Source of the DNA: an uncultured Prevotella sp. | Lineage (GTDB): Bacteria > Bacteroidota > Bacteroidia > Bacteroidales > Bacteroidaceae | Assembly (NCBI GenBank): GCA_946548085.1 | Contig: CAMNPN010000012.1 | Coordinates: forward strand, 29,498 to 93,497 | Length of the DNA: 64,000 nt | Reading direction: 5' to 3' | Shown here: piece by piece, positions 6,972 through 16,813 of the stretch | Layout of the letters: the number at the start of each line of letters is the position of its first letter | Position numbering within the stretch: position 1 is the first letter of the stretch | Translations under genes and position numbers: made by a program | The notes under the pieces: model-generated | Seen by the model: only the letters and a program-made list of their open reading frames with translations | Databases searched by the model: none | What the model was told of the DNA's origin: nothing

Positions 6972-8294
6972 ATGGATATCGAGAACAACGAGAAGAAACA
7001 AGAGGAAACAACACAACAAGAAGGTTTTCAGAGAGAAGCACGACGCACACCGCGTCCACGTATACATACACAGCGCCATCCTTATGAGCGTCAGAGCTAT
7101 CGTCATCATGACAATGACGAGGGTGGATTCCGTCCAGAGGGTTTTGGTGCCGCTCTGTTCGAAGGCGGTTCACAGCGCGAGGAATACACACCACGCAACA
7201 AGTATAACAGCGGCTACCGTCCTCGTCAGGGACAAGACGGCTACCAGCCACGCCAAGGCGGATATCAGCCACGTCAGGGTGGTTACCAGTCACGCCAGGG
7301 TGGTTATCAGCCACGCCAGGGCGGATACCAGCCTCGTCAAAACCAAGATGGCGGCTATCAGCCTCGTCAGGGTGGATACCAGTCCCGTCAGGGCGGCTAT
7401 CAGCCTCGTCAGGGTGGCTATTCGAGCTATCCTAACAAGCCTTATCAGAAGCCTTATGGGAAACCCGGCAACCCATATAAGAAAGGTCCCCGTCAGCACT
7501 TGGCCGACTACGACCCGAATGCTAAGTATAGCATGAAGAAGCGCATCGAATATAAGGAAGTAAATATTGATCCGAACGAGCCGCTTCGCTTGAACAAATT
7601 CCTTGCCAACGCTGGTATCTGCAGCCGTCGTGAGGCTGACGAGTTCATTCAGGCAGGTGTCGTCACCGTTAATGGCGAGGTGGTGACAGAGCTGGGAACA
7701 AAGGTGCTACGCACTGACAATGTGATGTTCCATGACCAGCCTGTGAAGATTGAGAAGAAGGTATACGTCCTATTGAACAAGCCGAAAGACTATGTGACGA
7801 CCAGCGACGATCCTCAGCAGCGCAAGACCGTGATGGATCTCGTAAAGAATGCCTGTCCTGAGCGCATCTATCCTGTAGGGCGCCTCGACCGCAATACCAC
7901 AGGTGTGCTCCTGCTCACCAACGACGGTGATCTGGCCTCCAAGTTGACACATCCCAAGTATCTGAAGAAGAAGATCTACCACGTATACCTCGATAAGAAT
8001 GTCACTGCCCACGATCTCCAACAAATTGCCGATGGCATCCAACTCGAGGATGGCGAGATAAAGGCCGACGATGTACAATATGCCAGCCCGACAGACAAGA
8101 AACAGGTAGGTATTGAAATTCACAGCGGAAAGAACCGCATCGTGCGCCGTATCTTCGAGTCGTTGGGGTATCGCGTACAGAAACTCGACCGTGTACAGTT
8201 TGCCGGCCTGACAAAGAAGAATCTGAAGCGCGGTGACTGGCGCTACCTCACAGAGGAAGAGGTTGACCGCCTGCGCATGGGAGCATATGAATAA
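6972..8294 (+). CDS. RluB/RsuA-family pseudouridine synthase with long Gly-Tyr-Gln repeat tail
   Basis: A 440-residue protein that should isomerise a uridine in rRNA. The C-terminal part is a complete RsuA/RluB-type enzyme: S4 RNA-binding domain at about 205-250 ([19 protein letters not shown]) and catalytic GRLDRNT motif with Asp306. The first 200 residues are unusual: a basic, disordered tail with about nine YQPRQ/YQSRQ units (81-150) plus a Lys/Pro/Tyr-rich linker. Bacteroidales RluB homologues often carry disordered basic tails, but this one is a regular heptad repeat. The target uridine cannot be told from sequence. asnS follows after 14 nt. Confidence 0.92.
   Translation: MDIENNEKKQEETTQQEGFQREARRTPRPRIHTQRHPYERQSYRHHDNDEGGFRPEGFGAALFEGGSQREEYTPRNKYNSGYRPRQGQDGYQPRQGGYQPRQGGYQSRQGGYQPRQGGYQPRQNQDGGYQPRQGGYQSRQGGYQPRQGGYSSYPNKPYQKPYGKPGNPYKKGPRQHLADYDPNAKYSMKKRIEYKEVNIDPNEPLRLNKFLANAGICSRREADEFIQAGVVTVNGEVVTELGTKVLRTDNVMFHDQPVKIEKKVYVLLNKPKDYVTTSDDPQQRKTVMDLVKNACPERIYPVGRLDRNTTGVLLLTNDGDLASKLTHPKYLKKKIYHVYLDKNVTAHDLQQIADGIQLEDGEIKADDVQYASPTDKKQVGIEIHSGKNRIVRRIFESLGYRVQKLDRVQFAGLTKKNLKRGDWRYLTEEEVDRLRMGAYE
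7212..7421 (+). repeat. 21-bp coding tandem repeat (GGYQPRQ heptads)
   Basis: About nine imperfect 21-bp units encode GGYQPRQ or GGYQSRQ, interrupted twice by a QDG insertion. Synonymous differences between units (CGT/CGC, CAG/CAA) show the repeat is old enough to have drifted while the peptide stayed constant. Unit number may vary among strains. Confidence 0.85.
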
Positions 8295-8308
8295 TTGACA
8301 ATAGAACA

Positions 8309-9748
8309 ATGAAAAGGACAAAGATAGTTGATGTGCTGAAAAGCACCGAATATGGTAAGGAGGTCTGCGTGAAAGGCTGGGTGCGCTCGCATCGTGGTAA
8401 CAAGAATGTAGACTTTATTGCCTTGAACGACGGCTCTACCATCAAGACCGTACAGGTGGTGGCAGACCCGACAAAGTTTGACGAGGAACTTCTAAAGCAG
8501 ATCACCACAGGTGCATGCATCTGTGCCTTGGGAACACTGGTGGAGAGCCAAGGCGCTGGACAGACGTCCGAGATCCAGGCCAGCAGTCTTGAGATCTACG
8601 GGCTGTGCGATAACACCTATCCAATGCAGAAAAAAGGACAGTCGTTCGAGATGATGCGTAAGAACGCCCACATGCGTCTGCGTACCAACACGTTTGGGGC
8701 CGTCATGCGCATCCGTCACAATATGGCTATGGCTATCCACACCTACTTCCATGAGCATGGATTCTTCTATTTCCATACCCCACTGATCACAGCCTCTGAC
8801 TGCGAGGGAGCAGGCAACATGTTCCAAGTGACCACGAAGAACCTCTACGACTTGAAGAAGGACGAGAACGGAAAGATTATCTACGACGACGACTTCTTCG
8901 GCGAGCAGACTTCGCTGACGGTGTCTGGCCAGCTGGAGGGCGAGCTCGGTGCGACAGCCTTGGGTGCCATCTACACTTTTGGTCCGACGTTCCGTGCCGA
9001 AAACTCGAACACGCCACGCCATCTGGCTGAGTTCTGGATGGTAGAGCCTGAGGTGGCCTTCCTCGATCAGGAGGAGCTGATGGACCTTGAGGAGGACTTC
9101 ATCAAATATTGTGTCCGCTGGGCCTTGGAGAACTGCAAAGACGACCTTGCCTTCCTGAACCAGATGATCGACAAGACACTCATCCAACGTCTGGAGGGCG
9201 TGCTAAAGGAGACCTTCGTCCGTCTGCCTTACACAGAGGGCATCAACATCCTACAAGAGGCTATCAAGAACGGCAAGAAGTTTGAATTCCCCTGTAACTG
9301 GGGTGACGACCTCGCTTCTGAGCACGAGCGGTATCTTGTGGAAGAACATTTCAAAAAGCCTGTCATCATGACTGACTATCCACGTGAATTCAAGTCTTTC
9401 TATATGAAGCAGAACGCAGACACTGCCGAGGGCGGTTCTGTGGGCTACAAAGGAGCAACGGCCCCTGGTCCCACGATGCAGGGTACCGACGTATTGTTCC
9501 CGCAGATTGGCGAAATTATTGGCGGCTCTGTTCGTGAGGAGAGTTACGAGAAGCTGATGGCTGAAATCAAGCGTCGCGACATGGACATGACCCACCTTTG
9601 GTGGTATACCGACACCCGCCGCTGGGGTACCTGCCCGCATGCTGGTTTCGGACTGGGTTTCGAACGTCTGATCCTTTTTGTCACAGGCATGCAGAACATC
9701 CGTGATGTCATTCCCTTCCCCAGAACGCCCAAATCGGCTGAATTTTAA
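8309..9748 (+). CDS. asnS: Asparaginyl-tRNA synthetase
   Basis: A 479-residue class IIb aminoacyl-tRNA synthetase that charges tRNA-Asn. An N-terminal OB fold (about 1-110; [25 protein letters not shown]) precedes the class II core. Motif 2 is in [21 protein letters not shown] and motif 3 in [15 protein letters not shown] near the end. The internal AsnRS-type insertion and the C-terminal [13 protein letters not shown] match AsnRS rather than AspRS. It lies 14 nt after the pseudouridine synthase and 28 nt before the exporter gene. Confidence 0.97.
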   Translation: MKRTKIVDVLKSTEYGKEVCVKGWVRSHRGNKNVDFIALNDGSTIKTVQVVADPTKFDEELLKQITTGACICALGTLVESQGAGQTSEIQASSLEIYGLCDNTYPMQKKGQSFEMMRKNAHMRLRTNTFGAVMRIRHNMAMAIHTYFHEHGFFYFHTPLITASDCEGAGNMFQVTTKNLYDLKKDENGKIIYDDDFFGEQTSLTVSGQLEGELGATALGAIYTFGPTFRAENSNTPRHLAEFWMVEPEVAFLDQEELMDLEEDFIKYCVRWALENCKDDLAFLNQMIDKTLIQRLEGVLKETFVRLPYTEGINILQEAIKNGKKFEFPCNWGDDLASEHERYLVEEHFKKPVIMTDYPREFKSFYMKQNADTAEGGSVGYKGATAPGPTMQGTDVLFPQIGEIIGGSVREESYEKLMAEIKRRDMDMTHLWWYTDTRRWGTCPHAGFGLGFERLILFVTGMQNIRDVIPFPRTPKSAEF

Positions 9749-9776
9749 ATAATGACTATTAACAATTCTCAATGAT

Positions 9777-12188
9777 ATGCGTATGAAAAGGATTTTTATG
9801 TTCGTCATTCTTTCCGTCTTTACCGTTTCGGTAATGTATGGTCAGGGCATGACTGATACCCAAGTACTCCAGTTCATTATGAAGGAGAAGAAATCCGGTA
9901 CAGCAGATAAGGAAATCGCCACAAAGCTCATGCAACAGGGAGCTACAATTGACCAGATTCAACGTCTTCGCCAAAAATATAGCAAACAGCTGGATAGCAG
10001 AAGCCTCGGTGGCGCTGCGGACAATGTCATTAAAGATGCATCAAACCGAATGCGTGTTAATAATGAGGTAACAGACAACGATATTGTCACGTACGAAGGA
10101 AGCAACGCTCCTGTCTACGTGGAGGAAGCATCAGAGGCAACTAACCAGAAAAGAGTCTTTGGACGCGATATTTTCAACAACAAGTCGCTGACCTTTGAAC
10201 CCGTAATGAACATTGCGACTCCACAGAACTATGTGCTTGGCCCTGGTGATCAGCTTATTATCGATGTCTATGGAGCTTCTCAGGAATCCATGTCATTGAC
10301 TGTTAGTCCTGACGGTGACATCACAGTACCTGATTTCGGACCTGTTCATGTCAGTGGCCTGACTGTATCTGCGGCACAGAGTCGCATCCGCAGTAAGTTA
10401 GGAAGTTACTACGAGAGTTCCAGCATCAAAGCTTCTCTCGGACAGACCCGCACCATCATGGTCAATGTCATGGGTGAAGTCAAGACACCTGGTACTTATA
10501 CACTAAGCGCTTTTGCTACAGTATTTCATGCCCTCTACATGGCTGGTGGCGTGAGCGATCTGGGAACTCTCCGCAACATCAAGGTGTTTCGTCAGGGCCG
10601 ACTCATCACTACCGTTGACATTTATGAGTTTATTCTGAACGGGCGCCTTGCAGGAAATGTTCGACTGGCAGACAACGACGTAATACAAGTTGGGACGTAC
10701 GACTGCATTGTCGACATCACAGGCCGCGTAAAACGACCTATGGCTTATGAGTTGCGCAAAACAGAGAGTCTGTCTACACTACTTAAGTATAGTGGTGGCT
10801 TCGCTGGAGATGCATATAAGAAATCACTACGCGTCCTTCGCAAGAGTGGACGCATGAAGAGTGTCTATAATGTGGAGGAGTTTGAATTGGCTGATTTTAA
10901 GATGGCCGATTGCGACTCCGTTATTGTAGACTCAATAATCGACCGTTTTGAGAACATGGTAGAGGTCAAAGGCGCTGTATTCCGCCCTGGTATGTACCGC
11001 TTAGGCGAAAAGATTACCAGTGTCCGAACACTCATTGAGAATGCCGATGGGTTGACAGAAGAAGCAATGACGACGAGAGCTGTGATGCGACGGATGAAAC
11101 CTAACCGCACTCAGGAAGTTATATCGATTGATTTACAAGGCATTATGAATGGTTCTTCAGCTGATGTAGCTCTTCAAAACGAAGATGTGCTTTTTATCCC
11201 CACCTTGGCTGAACACCAGAATTTGCGAACGGTAACTATTACAGGAGAGGTTATTTTCCCTGGTACCTATGAATATGCGGAGAACACCACCTTAGAAGAT
11301 TTCATACTTCAGGCAGGTGGACTCACCGATCAAGCATCTGCTACTAAAATTGACGTATCGCGTCGTCTACGTGACCCAAATGCTACAGAAGCCGGCATGG
11401 AGGTTGCCAAGACCTTTAGCTTTTCACTCAAAGACAACTACATTGTAGATGGCGAAAAGGATTTTGTCTTGGAGCCTTACGACATCGTTCAGGTCAGACG
11501 AAGTCCTGTTTTCAGGAAACCTGTTCAGGTTTCTATCGAAGGTGAGGTTGTTTTCCAAGGCAACTACACTATGGAAACGAAGAACCAGCGGTTAAGCGAT
11601 CTAGTGAAATCTGCAGGCGGTGTCCTTCCCGGTGCATACATACGTGGAGCCCGCCTGATAAGGAAAATGACAGACGATGAAAGAGCTCGTATGCAGAATG
11701 TCATTAAATTAGCCCGTCAGACAGCTACAGGAAAGGACTCTCTAGACCTTGACAAACTCGCCTTAGAGACTACCTATTCCGTTGGAATACATCTGGATGA
11801 AGCACTAGCTAATCCTGGCTCTACGCAAGATATTGAGCTAGTGGATGGTGATGTCCTCTCTGTTCCTCTTTTCAACCACACGGTCCGTATGAGTGGTGAT
11901 GTCAATTCCCCCAACACGGTGGCATATGAAGAAGGCAAAAATTACAAATACTATATAGAGCAGGCTGGCGGATTCGGCGAAAGAGCCAGAAAGCGTCATG
12001 CTTACATTGTCTATCAGAACGGAACGATAGCAAAGGCGAATAAAGGTACGATAGAGCCGGGGTGTGAAGTTGTTGTCCCCACGAAGGCTCCACGTGATGC
12101 AGCCACAATATCACAATGGTTAGGAATTGGCACAAGTCTAGCATCTCTTGGCACGATGTTTGCGACCATTGCTAATCTGGTCAAGTAG
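9777..12188 (+). CDS. Wza-like outer-membrane polysaccharide exporter with six SLBB domains
   Basis: An 803-residue secreted protein. A signal peptide (about 1-23, ending MYGQG) is followed by a short helical SHOCT-like segment (24-70), then a Poly_export domain (YVLGPGDQLIIDVYG, about 150-230). Six SLBB units are marked by G-V-x-P-G-Y patterns: VNVMGEVKTPGTY, VDITGRVKRPMAY, VEVKGAVFRPGMY, VTITGEVIFPGTY, VSIEGEVVFQGNY, VRMSGDVNSPNTV. Wza has fewer; long OPX proteins with many SLBB domains are common in Bacteroidales. No glycosyltransferase, Wzc or flippase gene is nearby, so it is an orphan here. Base composition is lower in GC than asnS before it. The ATG at 9783 is an equally good start. 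Confidence 0.88.
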   Translation: MRMKRIFMFVILSVFTVSVMYGQGMTDTQVLQFIMKEKKSGTADKEIATKLMQQGATIDQIQRLRQKYSKQLDSRSLGGAADNVIKDASNRMRVNNEVTDNDIVTYEGSNAPVYVEEASEATNQKRVFGRDIFNNKSLTFEPVMNIATPQNYVLGPGDQLIIDVYGASQESMSLTVSPDGDITVPDFGPVHVSGLTVSAAQSRIRSKLGSYYESSSIKASLGQTRTIMVNVMGEVKTPGTYTLSAFATVFHALYMAGGVSDLGTLRNIKVFRQGRLITTVDIYEFILNGRLAGNVRLADNDVIQVGTYDCIVDITGRVKRPMAYELRKTESLSTLLKYSGGFAGDAYKKSLRVLRKSGRMKSVYNVEEFELADFKMADCDSVIVDSIIDRFENMVEVKGAVFRPGMYRLGEKITSVRTLIENADGLTEEAMTTRAVMRRMKPNRTQEVISIDLQGIMNGSSADVALQNEDVLFIPTLAEHQNLRTVTITGEVIFPGTYEYAENTTLEDFILQAGGLTDQASATKIDVSRRLRDPNATEAGMEVAKTFSFSLKDNYIVDGEKDFVLEPYDIVQVRRSPVFRKPVQVSIEGEVVFQGNYTMETKNQRLSDLVKSAGGVLPGAYIRGARLIRKMTDDERARMQNVIKLARQTATGKDSLDLDKLALETTYSVGIHLDEALANPGSTQDIELVDGDVLSVPLFNHTVRMSGDVNSPNTVAYEEGKNYKYYIEQAGGFGERARKRHAYIVYQNGTIAKANKGTIEPGCEVVVPTKAPRDAATISQWLGIGTSLASLGTMFATIANLVK

Positions 12189-12189
12189 G

Positions 12190-12816
12190 TCAGCTGACTA
12201 ATAGGATTCCCTTTTTGGAGATAGTAATAATCCGTCGGCGATATAAATCGCCGACGGCCTTTTTATAGTCCTTCTTTGATACCTGAAACCGTTCATATAT
12301 CTCCTCTGCAGGTGATTTATCGCCCAATTCACATTTGCCATCATGCTCATAAAGATACTGGAGCAGAACCTCAGCAAAATCTAACACTCGCTGACGACCG
12401 TCGTTCTTCTGATACCGCTCCACCTTCGCTGTAGCCATCAGCCTATGCGTTTTGGTATCTTCCATAATATATACATAATAGACCTTTCCTATTTCCATCC
12501 GTTGTTTTTGTTCCCGGAAAGGGCAGAAAAGATCTTTCATCAGCCCCCATTTAAGGAAAGCACCATACTCATTAGTCCAGGCGCACTCCAAATAGGCGAA
12601 TTCGCCCACTTTGGCAATAGGATGTTCTGTTGTAGCAATAGTACGTTCATCCTGATCTAGATAGATAAATACTTCTAATTCATCACCGATATGCATGTCT
12701 GGAGTAACATAACGGTTAGGCAAAAGGATATTCCCTTCATCTCCTCCATCAAGATACAGGCCGTATTCGGTATGTTTCTTTATTCTAAGGGTGTTATAAT
12801 CTCCGAGTTTAAGCAT
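12190..12816 (-). CDS. CvfB-like S1 RNA-binding protein (short form)
   Basis: A 208-residue protein. Two S1-like OB segments (about 1-62, starting LGDYNTLRIKKHTEYGLYLDGG, and about 65-130) precede a winged-helix domain (about 148-208). This order fits CvfB, an RNA-binding regulator, but CvfB proteins from Gram-positives carry three S1 units and are near 300 residues, so one S1 unit appears missing. It starts 2 nt after the ABC ATPase gene and is the last gene of the minus-strand operon. Its final codons also encode a terminator hairpin for the opposing gene. The function is inferred from family only. Confidence 0.8.
   Translation of the reverse strand: MLKLGDYNTLRIKKHTEYGLYLDGGDEGNILLPNRYVTPDMHIGDELEVFIYLDQDERTIATTEHPIAKVGEFAYLECAWTNEYGAFLKWGLMKDLFCPFREQKQRMEIGKVYYVYIMEDTKTHRLMATAKVERYQKNDGRQRVLDFAEVLLQYLYEHDGKCELGDKSPAEEIYERFQVSKKDYKKAVGDLYRRRIITISKKGILLVS
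12232..12264 (+). terminator. Intrinsic terminator inside the opposing CvfB-like coding sequence
   Basis: A perfect 11-bp stem, CCGTCGGCGAT (12232-12242) with ATCGCCGACGG (12247-12257), an ATAA loop, then CC and a five-T run ending at 12264. It terminates plus-strand transcripts from the SLBB exporter (stop at 12188). The same bases read on the minus strand encode AVGDLYRRR of the CvfB-like protein, so there is no separate spacer terminator. No T-run exists for the minus strand. Confidence 0.88.
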
Positions 12817-12818
12817 TC

Positions 12819-13505
12819 TTACAAAATCTGTTGGGTTTCAATATCTTCTTGAGGATTCTCTATAATCCCATCACGCAAATGAATAGTACGATCTGTAATA
12901 GCAGCAAGGGATTCATCATGAGTGACAATGACAAATGTCTGTCCGAACTGATCACGCAAATCAAAAAACAGCCTGTGCAATTCCTCCTTGTTTCGCGTAT
13001 CTAGTGAACCAGAAGGCTCGTCAGCCAATATTACCGCAGGACTGTTCACCAGAGCACGAGCCACCGCGATGCGTTGTTTCTCGCCTCCAGATAATTCACT
13101 AGGCTTATGGGAGGCTCGATCACTCAGTCCCATGAAACGCAACAGTTCTTCAGCCCTAGCCCTTGCAGCTTTCTGAGACGATCCCGCAATATAGGCAGGA
13201 ATCATGATATTCTCAATAGCTGTAAACTCCGGCAATAACTGATGAAACTGGAACACAAAACCAAGATGAGTATTCCTAAAGTCAGACAGACGCTTTGATG
13301 ACAAAGACGTAACATCAATACCATCAACGCGAACTGTTCCTGAATCAGGGCGGTCCAATGTACCGATAATCTGCAACAGGGTTGTCTTTCCAGCTCCACT
13401 GGGACCTACTATGCTTACCACTTCCCCTTTGTCAATTTGGAGATCTATGCCTTTCAACACCTGTAGAGCCCCAAAACTTTTTGTGATGTTCTTTATATCT
13501 ATCAT
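12819..13505 (-). CDS. LolD/MacB-type ABC transporter ATP-binding protein
   Basis: A 228-residue ATPase. Walker [10 protein letters not shown] (34-42), signature [15 protein letters not shown], Walker [13 protein letters not shown] and a His switch in VTHDES are all intact. The sequence groups with LolD, FtsE and MacB ATPases, which drive lipoprotein release, cell division or efflux. No permease gene is adjacent, as is usual for lolD in Bacteroidales, where the permease is encoded elsewhere. It is the middle gene of antiporter - ATPase - CvfB, with spacings of 3 and 2 nt. Assignment to LolD rather than a related ATPase is moderate. Confidence 0.88.
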   Translation of the reverse strand: MIDIKNITKSFGALQVLKGIDLQIDKGEVVSIVGPSGAGKTTLLQIIGTLDRPDSGTVRVDGIDVTSLSSKRLSDFRNTHLGFVFQFHQLLPEFTAIENIMIPAYIAGSSQKAARARAEELLRFMGLSDRASHKPSELSGGEKQRIAVARALVNSPAVILADEPSGSLDTRNKEELHRLFFDLRDQFGQTFVIVTHDESLAAITDRTIHLRDGIIENPQEDIETQQIL

Positions 13506-13508
13506 CGT

Positions 13509-15641
13509 CTAACCCTTTCTAACTTCCTCCAATTTCTTTAAGATATAATCATAAATACTATTTTCCTCATGGTGCTGAGCTTCCGTGAAACTCATGCGGT
13601 CATCCTTCGTGTCACCATATTGGTCTGGGAAAATAATCATAAGATTTTTTCCAGAGAAATGCCGTTGCAACTCATCTGGCAGACGCTCCAGGGCATTTTT
13701 ATAAGAAATCGTTCCCTTACGGGCTGTCACCACAACAAACAGATGATCTTCCGATATGTCTGCAGCCAATTGTGGCAACTCATTCCAATGCTCCATCGAG
13801 GTGTATTCTGCTCTCACATGGGGGTGATGGTTATTAACATACTCCGCAATCAGTATTAATGACTCTTTTCTGCCATGGAACTGAATACGACAATCCAACT
13901 GACCTGCTACTCGACTCAGGCGTTCCAACCAGCGATGGAAGCCGGGTTCAAACTCTGCTCTTGACGGCACAGCCACCCTGATACGCCTGAGTGTCGACAA
14001 TGGCTGAACAAATCTGGTCAATATAATCTGACGATTCAATCCATTGTACAGACTCTGTATGAATTCTCCCCAGAACCTAGGATTAGCATCAGTATGGATA
14101 TGCATGCCCATGATAATTTCAGAGCAGCCAAACTCTTTGAATGCATGTTTGATGCCATTGGCAATGTTAGTAGACAGTCGAACCTGAGTCAGAAGTTTTA
14201 CCTCCGATGCACTGGCCTGTCGCTGCAACTGTTCCAATAAACGTAGTCCCTGTTCTCTGGCTTGAGAACTTTTCTGATCATCATACACCACATTGAGGGC
14301 AACGATATCACGATTCAACCGCCCATTACGTAATAAGATTGAAAAATATAGCAGTTGAGGCGCTATTTCTGGATACTTTACACACACAAGAATCTTCTCA
14401 TCGTCTTCCCGTACGACATTATCCTCATTCCACCTGCCTTTCTCCTCCAAAACAATTTGCTTTGAAGCATGTTCCGTGACAAGAGTACTGATAACACACG
14501 TGAAAAGGATCATCATCACAACACCATTCAACATGTTATCATCGATGAGGTACTCACCTGGCGAAACCTCCAGACGCATGCCCACCATTACCATGGCGAT
14601 AGCACCAGCAGCATGGGCTGAAGTTAAGCCAAACATCATATTACCGTCGGCCTTTGGTAAACGGAACAACAGACTCGACATATAGGCAGCAGCAGCCTTT
14701 CCGAAAGTGCCGATAAATACAATTAGGAAAACCGTCCACAGCACATTCAACCCCGAAAATAACAAGCGGACATTAATAAGCATGCCTACTCCAATTAGGA
14801 AATAGGGGATAAAAAGCGCATTACCTATGAATTCGATACGGTTCATCAATGGCGACACCCGTGGTATATACCTATTCAGAATCAGGCCCGAGAAGAAAGC
14901 ACCAACAATACCCTCAATGCCAATCATCGATGTCAGAGCTGCACTGAGGAACATGATGCCCAGCACAAAAATATACTGCATCACCGCATCGCTATATCGA
15001 CGTAGGAAATAACGCGTTAGTTTCGGAATGAGCCAGACGCTTCCAATACAATATGCTGCAAATTTCAGAAGGAAAAACACCCAAAACCACCATCCACTCT
15101 CCTCATTAAAGGAACCCGAAAGGGCTGCCAGCATCATCAGCGAAATAAACAGTGAAATCATGGAAGACCCCACACTCAGTAACACACTACGATGGCGTTG
15201 CAGACCATAACGTCCAATTATAGGATATGCAATCAGCGTGTTTGAGGCCATGATACACCCTAGCAGGAAAGAAGCCGCCGGAGCATATCCAAGCACCGTA
15301 ATAGCCATTACGTATGTCAGCAAGAATGGTACAAAACAAGTAAGCAGACCGAAAACTACAAACGAGCGCGATTGCTTCTTAACGCTCTCCATATCCATTT
15401 CAAGGCCTGCCAGGAACATGATGTAATACAGTCCAACCCTTCCAAAGAGCTCAAAAGAGTTATCACGCACAAGGATATTGAAGCCATACTTACCAATCAT
15501 CACTCCTGCCAATACCATGCCAATGATATGCGGTATGCGCAATTTACTCATCACAATCGGCGCGATGAGGATAATCAGCAGCACCACAAAGAAGATCAGT
15601 GTCGGGTCTGTGATAGGGAAATAGGATGTCAACAACGTCAT
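13509..15641 (-). CDS. CPA2-type cation:proton antiporter with C-terminal USP-like region
   Basis: A 710-residue inner-membrane protein. About twelve membrane helices fill residues 10-400, with the CPA2 features PHIIGMVLAGVMIG and GAFFSGLILNRY. The remaining about 300 residues are soluble and resemble tandem universal-stress folds (KILVCVKYPE ... SEIIMGMHIHTD). It should exchange K+ or Na+ for H+. The start is set to ATG 15641: the upstream in-frame GTG (15674) would need translation through the -7 promoter box at 15650-15657. The ATG lies only 8 nt after that box, so the message is nearly leaderless. First gene of a three-gene operon. Confidence 0.88.
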   Translation of the reverse strand: MTLLTSYFPITDPTLIFFVVLLIILIAPIVMSKLRIPHIIGMVLAGVMIGKYGFNILVRDNSFELFGRVGLYYIMFLAGLEMDMESVKKQSRSFVVFGLLTCFVPFLLTYVMAITVLGYAPAASFLLGCIMASNTLIAYPIIGRYGLQRHRSVLLSVGSSMISLFISLMMLAALSGSFNEESGWWFWVFFLLKFAAYCIGSVWLIPKLTRYFLRRYSDAVMQYIFVLGIMFLSAALTSMIGIEGIVGAFFSGLILNRYIPRVSPLMNRIEFIGNALFIPYFLIGVGMLINVRLLFSGLNVLWTVFLIVFIGTFGKAAAAYMSSLLFRLPKADGNMMFGLTSAHAAGAIAMVMVGMRLEVSPGEYLIDDNMLNGVVMMILFTCVISTLVTEHASKQIVLEEKGRWNEDNVVREDDEKILVCVKYPEIAPQLLYFSILLRNGRLNRDIVALNVVYDDQKSSQAREQGLRLLEQLQRQASASEVKLLTQVRLSTNIANGIKHAFKEFGCSEIIMGMHIHTDANPRFWGEFIQSLYNGLNRQIILTRFVQPLSTLRRIRVAVPSRAEFEPGFHRWLERLSRVAGQLDCRIQFHGRKESLILIAEYVNNHHPHVRAEYTSMEHWNELPQLAADISEDHLFVVVTARKGTISYKNALERLPDELQRHFSGKNLMIIFPDQYGDTKDDRMSFTEAQHHEENSIYDYILKKLEEVRKG

Positions 15642-15649
15642 TCTGTGTG

Positions 15650-15657
15650 CAAAGGTA
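15650..15657 (-). promoter_or_regulatory. -7 box of the antiporter operon promoter
   Basis: The minus strand reads TACCTTTG. The start codon is 8 nt downstream, implying a leader of only a few nucleotides. Upstream lies one arm of the ACAGAGAC inverted repeat. No clear -33 TTTG was found. Confidence 0.65.
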
Positions 15658-15670
15658 CGACATTTTTTGA

Positions 15671-15740
15671 ACACAGAGACACAGAGATGCAGAGAATTTT
15701 AATAAAAAAACAAAAAACTCTGTGTCTCTGTGTCTCTGTA
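15671..15740. repeat. Inverted repeat of ACAGAGAC units between divergent promoters
   Basis: The left arm (15671-15694) is made of ACACAGAGAC-type units and the right arm (15718-15740) of CTCTGTGTCTCTGTG units. They are near-perfect reverse complements around an A-rich 23-nt loop. Each arm abuts one of the two divergent promoters (antiporter to the left, asd to the right). Such ACAGAGAC repeats seem typical of Bacteroidota spacers. Confidence 0.85.
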
Positions 15741-15754
15741 TTCCATATTTTATA

Positions 15755-15762
15755 TAACTTTG
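15755..15762 (+). promoter_or_regulatory. -7 box of the asd promoter
   Basis: TAACTTTG lies 37 nt before the asd start codon. The upstream -33 position falls in the right arm of the ACAGAGAC inverted repeat, with no good TTTG. Confidence 0.6.
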
Positions 15763-15799
15763 CAGTCGAAATGTAACCCATTAAAATAGAAAAGGTAGT

Positions 15800-16813
15800 A
15801 TGAAAGTAGCAATTGTAGGTGCAAGTGGAGCCGTAGGACAAGAGTTTCTGCGGATTCTTGACGAAAGGAATTTCCCAATGGATGAGCTTCTGCTGTTCGG
15901 TTCAGAGCGCAGCGCTGGCAAGAAATACACCTTCAAAGGAAAAGAGATTGAGGTAAAGTTGCTCCAGCATAACGATGACTTCAAGGATGTTGACATAGCC
16001 TTCACATCGGCAGGTGCCGGCACATCGAAGGAGTTTGCAGAAACCATCACGAAATATGGTGCTGTGATGATTGACAACTCCAGTGCCTTCCGCATGGACG
16101 ACGATGTACCCCTTGTGGTGCCAGAGTGTAACGCAGAGGACGCCCTTAACCGTCCCCGTGGTATTATCGCAAATCCAAACTGCACCACGATTATGATGGT
16201 GGTAGTGCTTCAGCCGCTGGAAAACATCTCTCACATCAAGCGTATTCACGTCGCATCTTACCAAAGTGCCTCTGGTGCAGGAGCCGCTGCTATGGCAGAG
16301 CTCCAGCAGCAATATAAGGAGATGGTAGAAGAGGGCGAGGTGAAGACCATCAAGAAGTTTGCTCACCAACTTGCTTACAATGTAATTCCCCAGATTGACG
16401 TGTTCCAGCCTAATGGCTACACGAAAGAGGAGATGAAGATGTACAACGAGACACGTAAGATTATGCATACCGATGCGAAATGCTCGGCTATGTGCGTCCG
16501 TGTCAGTTCACTCCGTTCTCACTCTGAGTCTGTATGGATTGAGACCGAACGTCCCATCAGCGTAGAAGAGGCACAGAAGGCCATAGCTGCAGCTCCAGGA
16601 TGTACATTAAAGGACGATCCCGCCACGCTCACCTATCCCATGCCGCTTGAGACTGCTGGCAAGGATGATGTATACGTTGGCCGTATCCGTAAGGACCTTA
16701 GCGACGACTGCGGTCTGACATTCTGGCTCTCTGGCGACCAGATTCGTAAAGGTGCAGCGCTTAATGCCGTACAGATTGCAGAGTACCTTGTCAAAGTAGG
16801 CAATGTTAAATAA
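15800..16813 (+). CDS. asd: Aspartate-semialdehyde dehydrogenase
   Basis: A 337-residue NADP-dependent dehydrogenase converting aspartyl phosphate to aspartate semialdehyde, the branch point to Lys/DAP, Thr and Met. The nucleotide-binding GASGAVGQE motif is at 7-15. The catalytic cysteine is Cys128 in NPNCTT. The substrate-binding QSASGAGAA region follows, and a conserved His is in RSHSESVW. Length is typical. The last 11 nt overlap the start of the small lipoprotein gene, implying translational coupling. Confidence 0.97.
   Translation: MKVAIVGASGAVGQEFLRILDERNFPMDELLLFGSERSAGKKYTFKGKEIEVKLLQHNDDFKDVDIAFTSAGAGTSKEFAETITKYGAVMIDNSSAFRMDDDVPLVVPECNAEDALNRPRGIIANPNCTTIMMVVVLQPLENISHIKRIHVASYQSASGAGAAAMAELQQQYKEMVEEGEVKTIKKFAHQLAYNVIPQIDVFQPNGYTKEEMKMYNETRKIMHTDAKCSAMCVRVSSLRSHSESVWIETERPISVEEAQKAIAAAPGCTLKDDPATLTYPMPLETAGKDDVYVGRIRKDLSDDCGLTFWLSGDQIRKGAALNAVQIAEYLVKVGNVK

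Noticed and set aside
15641..15674. Longer N-terminus of the antiporter (GTG at 15674)
   Set aside because: It would translate through the promoter box at 15650-15657 and adds a non-native MFKKCRTFAHR segment.
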